Positions 59,230 to 64,000 of a stretch of DNA of 64,000 bases are shown piece by piece. Each line of letters opens with the position of its first letter. The first letter of the stretch is position 1. The stretch lies in NCBI GenBank assembly GCA_947311845.1, contig CAMZMU010000027.1:45680053-45744052 (forward strand), given 5' to 3'. The DNA comes from Poa pratensis (taxonomy: Eukaryota > Streptophyta > Magnoliopsida > Poales > Poaceae). The notes below the pieces were generated by a model. It worked only from the letters and a program-made list of their open reading frames with translations. It ran no database searches and was not told where the DNA came from. The position numbers and the translations under genes are program-made.

Positions 59230-60706
59230 TTGACGAGGGAATATCTCCCCGGCAACAGCGCCAGAAACTATGCTTGATGCGTGTAACGTCACACGTCAGT
59301 TGGGAACCCCAAGAGGAAGGTATGATGAGTGCAGCAGCAAGTTTTCCCTCAGTATGAAACCAAGGTTTATCGAACCAGTAGGAAAACGAGGTTGCTTTGA
59401 AGGTGTTGGTGAAGGAGTGTAGTGCGGCGCAACACCAGGGATTCCGGTGCCAACGTGGAACCTGCACAACACAATCAAATTACTTTGCCCCAACTTAATA
59501 GTGAGGTTGTCAATCTCACCGGCTTGCTGAAAACAAAGGCTTAAACGTATCGTATGGAAGATGATGTTTGTTTGCATAAAACAGTAGAGAACAATGATTG
59601 CAGTAGATTGTATTTTAGATGTAAAAGAATGGACCGGGGTCCACAGTTCACTAGTGGTGTCTCTCCAATAAGATAACTAACATGCTGGGTAAACAAATTA
59701 CAGCTGGGCAATTGACAATTGATAAGTGCATATAACATGCATGTGCGAGTTGTGGTATCTACTATGAGATTCATTTGGGCATTACGACAAAGTACATAGA
59801 CCGCTATCCAGCATGCATCTATGCCTAAATAGTCCACCTTCCGGTTAACATCCGTACCCCTTCCAGTATTAAGTTGCAAGCAACAGACAATTGCATTAAG
59901 TAATGTGCGTAATGTAAACAATACATTCATCCTTGAATAAAGCATTGTTGTTTTACCCCTAGTGGCAACAACACATCTACAACCTTAGAACTTGCTGTCA
60001 CTATCCTAGGTTAAATAGAGGTTGAACCCAACTATCATGCATAAATACCCTCTCTTGGAGTCACAAGTATTCGCTTGGCCAAGGCTTCAACAAGTAACGG
60101 AGAGCATGCAAGATCACAAATGACATAGACATGATAATATAATATTCAGCTCCACATAGGTATCAATATAAGTCAGATCCCAGCAAACACAACATGTAGC
60201 ATTACAATAAGATGATCTTGATCATGATAGGCAGCTCACAAGATCTAAACATGATGGCACAAGTGGAGAAGACAACCATCTAGCTACTGCTTTGGACCCA
60301 TAGTCCAAGGATGAACTACTCACGCATCACTCCGGAGGCGGGCATGACAATGTAGAGCCCTCCGGTGATGATTCCCCTCTCCGACAGTGTGCCGGGAAGA
60401 GATTTAGAACCCCCCGAGTTAGGGTTGACGACGGCGGCGGCAGCGAATATGTTCTGGATGAAAGGCTCGGTGTTTTAGGGTTTTCACGTCTCGGGGAATA
60501 AATAGGCGAAGGGGCGATGTCGGCGGACCCCCGAGGGGCCTAAACCACCAGGCGGTGCGGTGGGCCCCACTGCCGCGCCGGCCTGTGGTTTGGCCACCTC
60601 GTGGCTCCCCTTCGTCTCTCCTTCGGACTCTGTGTACGTGTTGGAAAAATAGGGACTTGGCCTTTTGTTTCGTGCAATTCTGAGAATATTTCCAGAAGTA
60701 ACTTTC
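59230..60706 (-). mobile_element. LTR plus primer-binding site, same family as 34188-37270
   Basis: From 59275 (TTGATGCGTG) on, the sequence follows the outer LTR at 34188 but without the inner insertion; shared phrases include CCCCAAGAGGAAGGTATGA and GATGATCTTGATCATGATAG. The LTR is cut at 60706, where another element begins. About 45 bp of internal sequence remains at 59230-59274. Confidence 0.75.
59246..59263 (-). other. Primer-binding site resembling tRNA-Asp
   Basis: The plus strand TCCCCGGCAACAGCGCCA equals the 3' end of plant tRNA-Asp (CCCGGCAACGGCGCCA) but for one base, so the minus strand is its complement. It is about 11 bases inside the LTR edge and sets the element orientation as minus. 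Confidence 0.65.
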
Positions 60707-63700
60707 TGTGGCACCCCGATCCAAGTGATCGAGCCACCCCATATACCAGTCCCAGAAACACTGGATATATGACAACTTGGTAAACAAAGACAAAACCAAA
60801 TATATTCATAAGGCTTCGAGTTTGCACAAATACAAGGTTACAACACGGGTGAGGCTCCAGCTCTTGCGCAACAGGCGCACACAACAGTATGTACATTATT
60901 TTTCTAACATCGAGCTTCTAGCGGAAGTCGTAGCGGAAGCGAAGATAGTAGCGTGGCGATAGCGGCCTTATTCCACAGGGTCCTGCCCGGGACACGGGTT
61001 CCTAGTTCTCATAGAGCGGGTACTCGGCGACTGGTTCAGCAGGGTCTGGCCACATGAAAAGCCAGGTAAGTACTTGAAGTACTCGCAAGACATCAGCCCA
61101 AAAACAAGCAAGGTCTATCTATATGGCATGGCATGGTTCAGAAAGTAACATGGCATGAGGTCGGTTGCGAGGATGAGTCCAAGCTTAACAGTTGGACATA
61201 ACTTACCAGTTACCTTAGTAGGGGTGTTTTCTCGATATCAAGTGAGATCACGTTCTCACTTGACAACTCATAATCACAACTAGGCATCCAAGCCTCTAGC
61301 CAACTCTGGCTTAATTCACAACTATCCGAGTCCTTAGCCAACTCTGGCTTGACTCCCAAAATCTCCTGTGTTCGTTGGTCTCAACTTAATTATTTCTCCA
61401 AGTTCGACTGGACTGACTCATAGTGTGACCTGGCCCAAACATCATCCCGTAACCTGGGGACAAGGCTAGACATCCAGATTTACACTCTCGAGAGGTTGCA
61501 ACATTTATCCACTCGCTGAAGTCTAGGCTTGTACCGCCAGTACCGAAGTACTTGGACCGATCATGGCGACAGCACAAACCCACACTTCCACAACCATTTA
61601 TCCTACCCGGACACTCCCTGTATAGCCACCGACATAACTCTACGCCTTATGAAGAAGTGAATCCGGCACGTCCCCAACAGATGAGTGACGCCTAGCTCCG
61701 GAACCTTCACAAGACTAGCCCCGACCACAAAGGTAACCGACTAGACTTGCCAAAAGGGTGGCATCAAAGGAGGCCTGATAAAATACTCAGTCATGGTCCG
61801 CCCATGTGAACGACGCATGGTTGTGCAAGTGGTGCTTGGTGAGTGGCACTATGTGACTTAATCTAGTCGAGGGAGGTGATTATCTTCTTAGTCATTTTGT
61901 TTGATTACAGACATCAACATTAACAAAGTAACACAAGGTAACCTCATAACAATAACAGCACAGAATAAATATATCACTTGCATGCATAGATAACAACATA
62001 ACAATAATAATAATACCCGGGTGACGGTGGCGGGGGACCTGGCCGGTGTCACTCGGGGGTTAGTGTTCACAGAATAATAGCATAATGTTTCAAACGGATG
62101 ATGGTGGCGGGAGACCCGGCCGGTGTCACCGTAAAAGAATGAACCGAAAAGCACTCATAAAAATGAGAGGGCATCCATTCCACTCGAGGGTTACCCCGAC
62201 GTGGTGTCAGCAATCTCGGCAGAAAGAACCAAATGGAAAGTCAGCTCCCATGCGTCGCAGTCCGGGTGGTCTATGCCAACCATATTTGACGGAGGGACAA
62301 GGCAAATAACTCTTTTGGCGAATGCCCCCAACTCCGAGGATCATAAGACGACATTCGTCCGCTCCTCACCTCGGCGAAGAAGAAAGAAGCAAACAAAGCC
62401 CCGCAAGTGCGAGACGCACAGTTGTAATAATTCCCCCATTCCTTTGACTGAGGCGGTATCACCGGCCATTGTCTCGGGAACGTGAGTGTTGCACAGATAA
62501 GCAATACAAAGGAGTGCAATAATTCAAAATGCAATATGACATGTGAGGTGCAACAGATATTAATTCAGCAGTCAAAATATTTCCTAAGTTCGACCAAGTT
62601 TGAAATTGGGTTGGTGGCTTGCCTTCGGGTTCAGAGACAACTCCTACTCCGTCGGAGAGGTTCGAATCTATCCAAAACGAGACAAACATGCATCAAACTC
62701 CCTCCTAAATTATTTAAATAAATGCCAAAAAATAAATTCCAAATAATTCTTTTCTGGTTCCATTTGAAAAAGAAAATTCAAACTTAGCCAACAAAATTGG
62801 TTTCATATTTTTCTGACCATTTTTCAGAGAGATATTGCAATTCAAAGTTTGGTTTAATTTCTACCCCTTTTTTAACAGAAAAACGTTTCAGAGAAATATT
62901 TAAAAACCTGACCAGTGGGACCCACTGGTCAGTGACTCATAACCCGAACCGTTTTCTTCTCCACCGCGCGGGAAAAAAGAAGAACAGGGTGGCCGTCTCC
63001 GGCGAACTCACCGGCAGCGTTTCCAGGAGGCTAGGGCGACGGGGAGGTGAGGGAGAGGAAGCAGAACGTCTCGGGGAGGCCTACTGCAGCTAGTTCGAGC
63101 ACCCACGCTTGACGGGGAGGTCGGGATGGAGCGGAGCTTCTCCTCCCGCGGCTCCGGTGATGTGTCGATGACGGATACGATGGCTCCGGCCACCGTTCAC
63201 CCTGGCGAGCACGGCATCGTCACCGTGGTGCTCAGAGGAGCGTCTGGGTGGAAGGAATCGATCAGGGGAAGCTGGGGTGTGCGAATCGAGCTGGGTCAGT
63301 GCGGCTCGGGTGGTTGTGATTCCGGCGAGGTGTGGCTCCTCCGGACTCAAGGCTGTGGTGGAGGGTGCTAGAGGAGTGGGAGAGGTGGTGCGGTGAAGGA
63401 ATGGTGCGGGGGTGGCCGTTTTATATGGTTCCCGTGCAGCGGCCGGAGTAATGGCGCGGCGAGGTGTCGCGCACGGCGTGGAGGCGACGGTGGACGGTGT
63501 GTCGCGAAACCGGTGGCACAGAATACGCACGCGGCACAGGAGGGAGCGAGTGGATGAGCTCGGGGGCGGCTGGGTCGCTGACGAGCGGGGCCCCGTCGGC
63601 GCTGTGCTGGACGGCGCATCGGCTAGCGGTCCGGGCGCGTGCGGAATCCTCCTCCGGCGACGCATGGTGGCTGAGAGGTTCAGGGGGAGGAGGAAACACG

Positions 63701-64000
63701 CTGGGCGTGGATTGAGGCGTAGGGAAGCTGAACGCCGACGACCACAAGGTGGCGGCGCCGTCGTGCACGGCCTCGCCGGCGGTGATCACCATCTTGTCCA
63801 AGCCAGAAGCGGCAAGTGGACGTTTCTCTCAGCTCCGATATCCAAATGAGGTGTGGTTTTCACCCCTGTGTGTCAAATTCAAAATCCAACAACTTTGCTG
63901 ACTAAGGTTTGCTCAAATTCGAAAGTTGGTCCGACTAGATTTTGAGAAAAACAATACTGGTCAAAAAGAGTTTTAAAGTTTTGGAGGGGTAGATGGTGTT
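60707..64000. mobile_element. Second LTR-type element, extends past the window
   Basis: Begins TGTGGCACCCCGATCCAAGT, inside the preceding LTR, which it splits. The sequence is non-coding with GC-rich parts (62930-63840) and a short direct repeat (GGTGGCGGG(G/A)GACC(T/C)GGCCGGTG near 62026 and 62103). The Arg/Pro/Gly-rich open frames near its end are low-complexity and not called. No protein domain was recognised; a long LTR of a Gypsy-type element is the best guess. Confidence 0.45.

Noticed and set aside
62085..63849. GC-rich ORFs at the right end of the window
   Set aside because: They overlap on both strands, lack domains, and lie in LTR-like sequence that continues out of the window.

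Overview
The window is plant nuclear DNA, almost certainly from a grass of the wheat/barley group (Triticeae). The basis is the many Stowaway MITEs with CTCCCTC(T/C)GT ends, Tourist-like MITEs with TTA duplications, nested LTR copies, Helitrons ending in CTRR, and genes with GT-AG introns. It looks like a gene-containing island broken up by transposons. Names rest on reading translations by eye; no database search was run.

Layout. 1-1.7 kb holds Copia and TIR-element debris. 1.79-8.17 kb is a gene cluster: a minus-strand SAM-dependent methyltransferase, a minus-strand plastid violaxanthin de-epoxidase-related gene (VDR), and a plus-strand MRNIP-type zinc-ribbon gene head to head with VDR. 8.2-13.7 kb is mostly intergenic with Stowaway MITEs. 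13.7-18.2 kb is an intact six-exon IQD (calmodulin-binding) gene. 19.76-25.75 kb is a nearly complete LINE on the minus strand. It has both ORFs, an ATGA overlap between them, and candidate target duplications, and it ends about 100 bp before a plus-strand PPR gene (25.86-27.74 kb) whose stop codon lies inside a MITE. 28.0-30.1 kb is a non-autonomous Helitron. 31.4-37.3 kb holds LTR material, including a solo LTR inside another solo LTR, both with perfect 5-bp duplications. A small two-exon membrane-protein gene lies at 40.6-41.3 kb. 44.2-51.6 kb looks like a Helitron carrying a tandem triplication of its 5' 1.85 kb. A PIN8-like auxin transporter (52.3-54.3 kb) and an intact PPR gene (minus, 55.0-56.6 kb) follow. 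The window closes with a mitochondrial cox2 fragment, a PPR fragment, a decayed MULE and nested LTR elements.

Two points matter most. First, the 44-51.6 kb array repeats the Helitron 5' end, joined at a TCTAA microhomology, which is unusual and recent. Second, about 17 reading-frame breaks, in host genes and in the LINE alike, can each be explained by loss of one base from a short homopolymer. Consensus errors in the assembly are therefore a more economical explanation than many separate pseudogenes.

The host genes do not form one pathway. VDR is plastid-directed by family. PPR proteins usually edit or process organellar RNA. IQD proteins are calmodulin-linked scaffolds, and PIN8 moves auxin across internal membranes.
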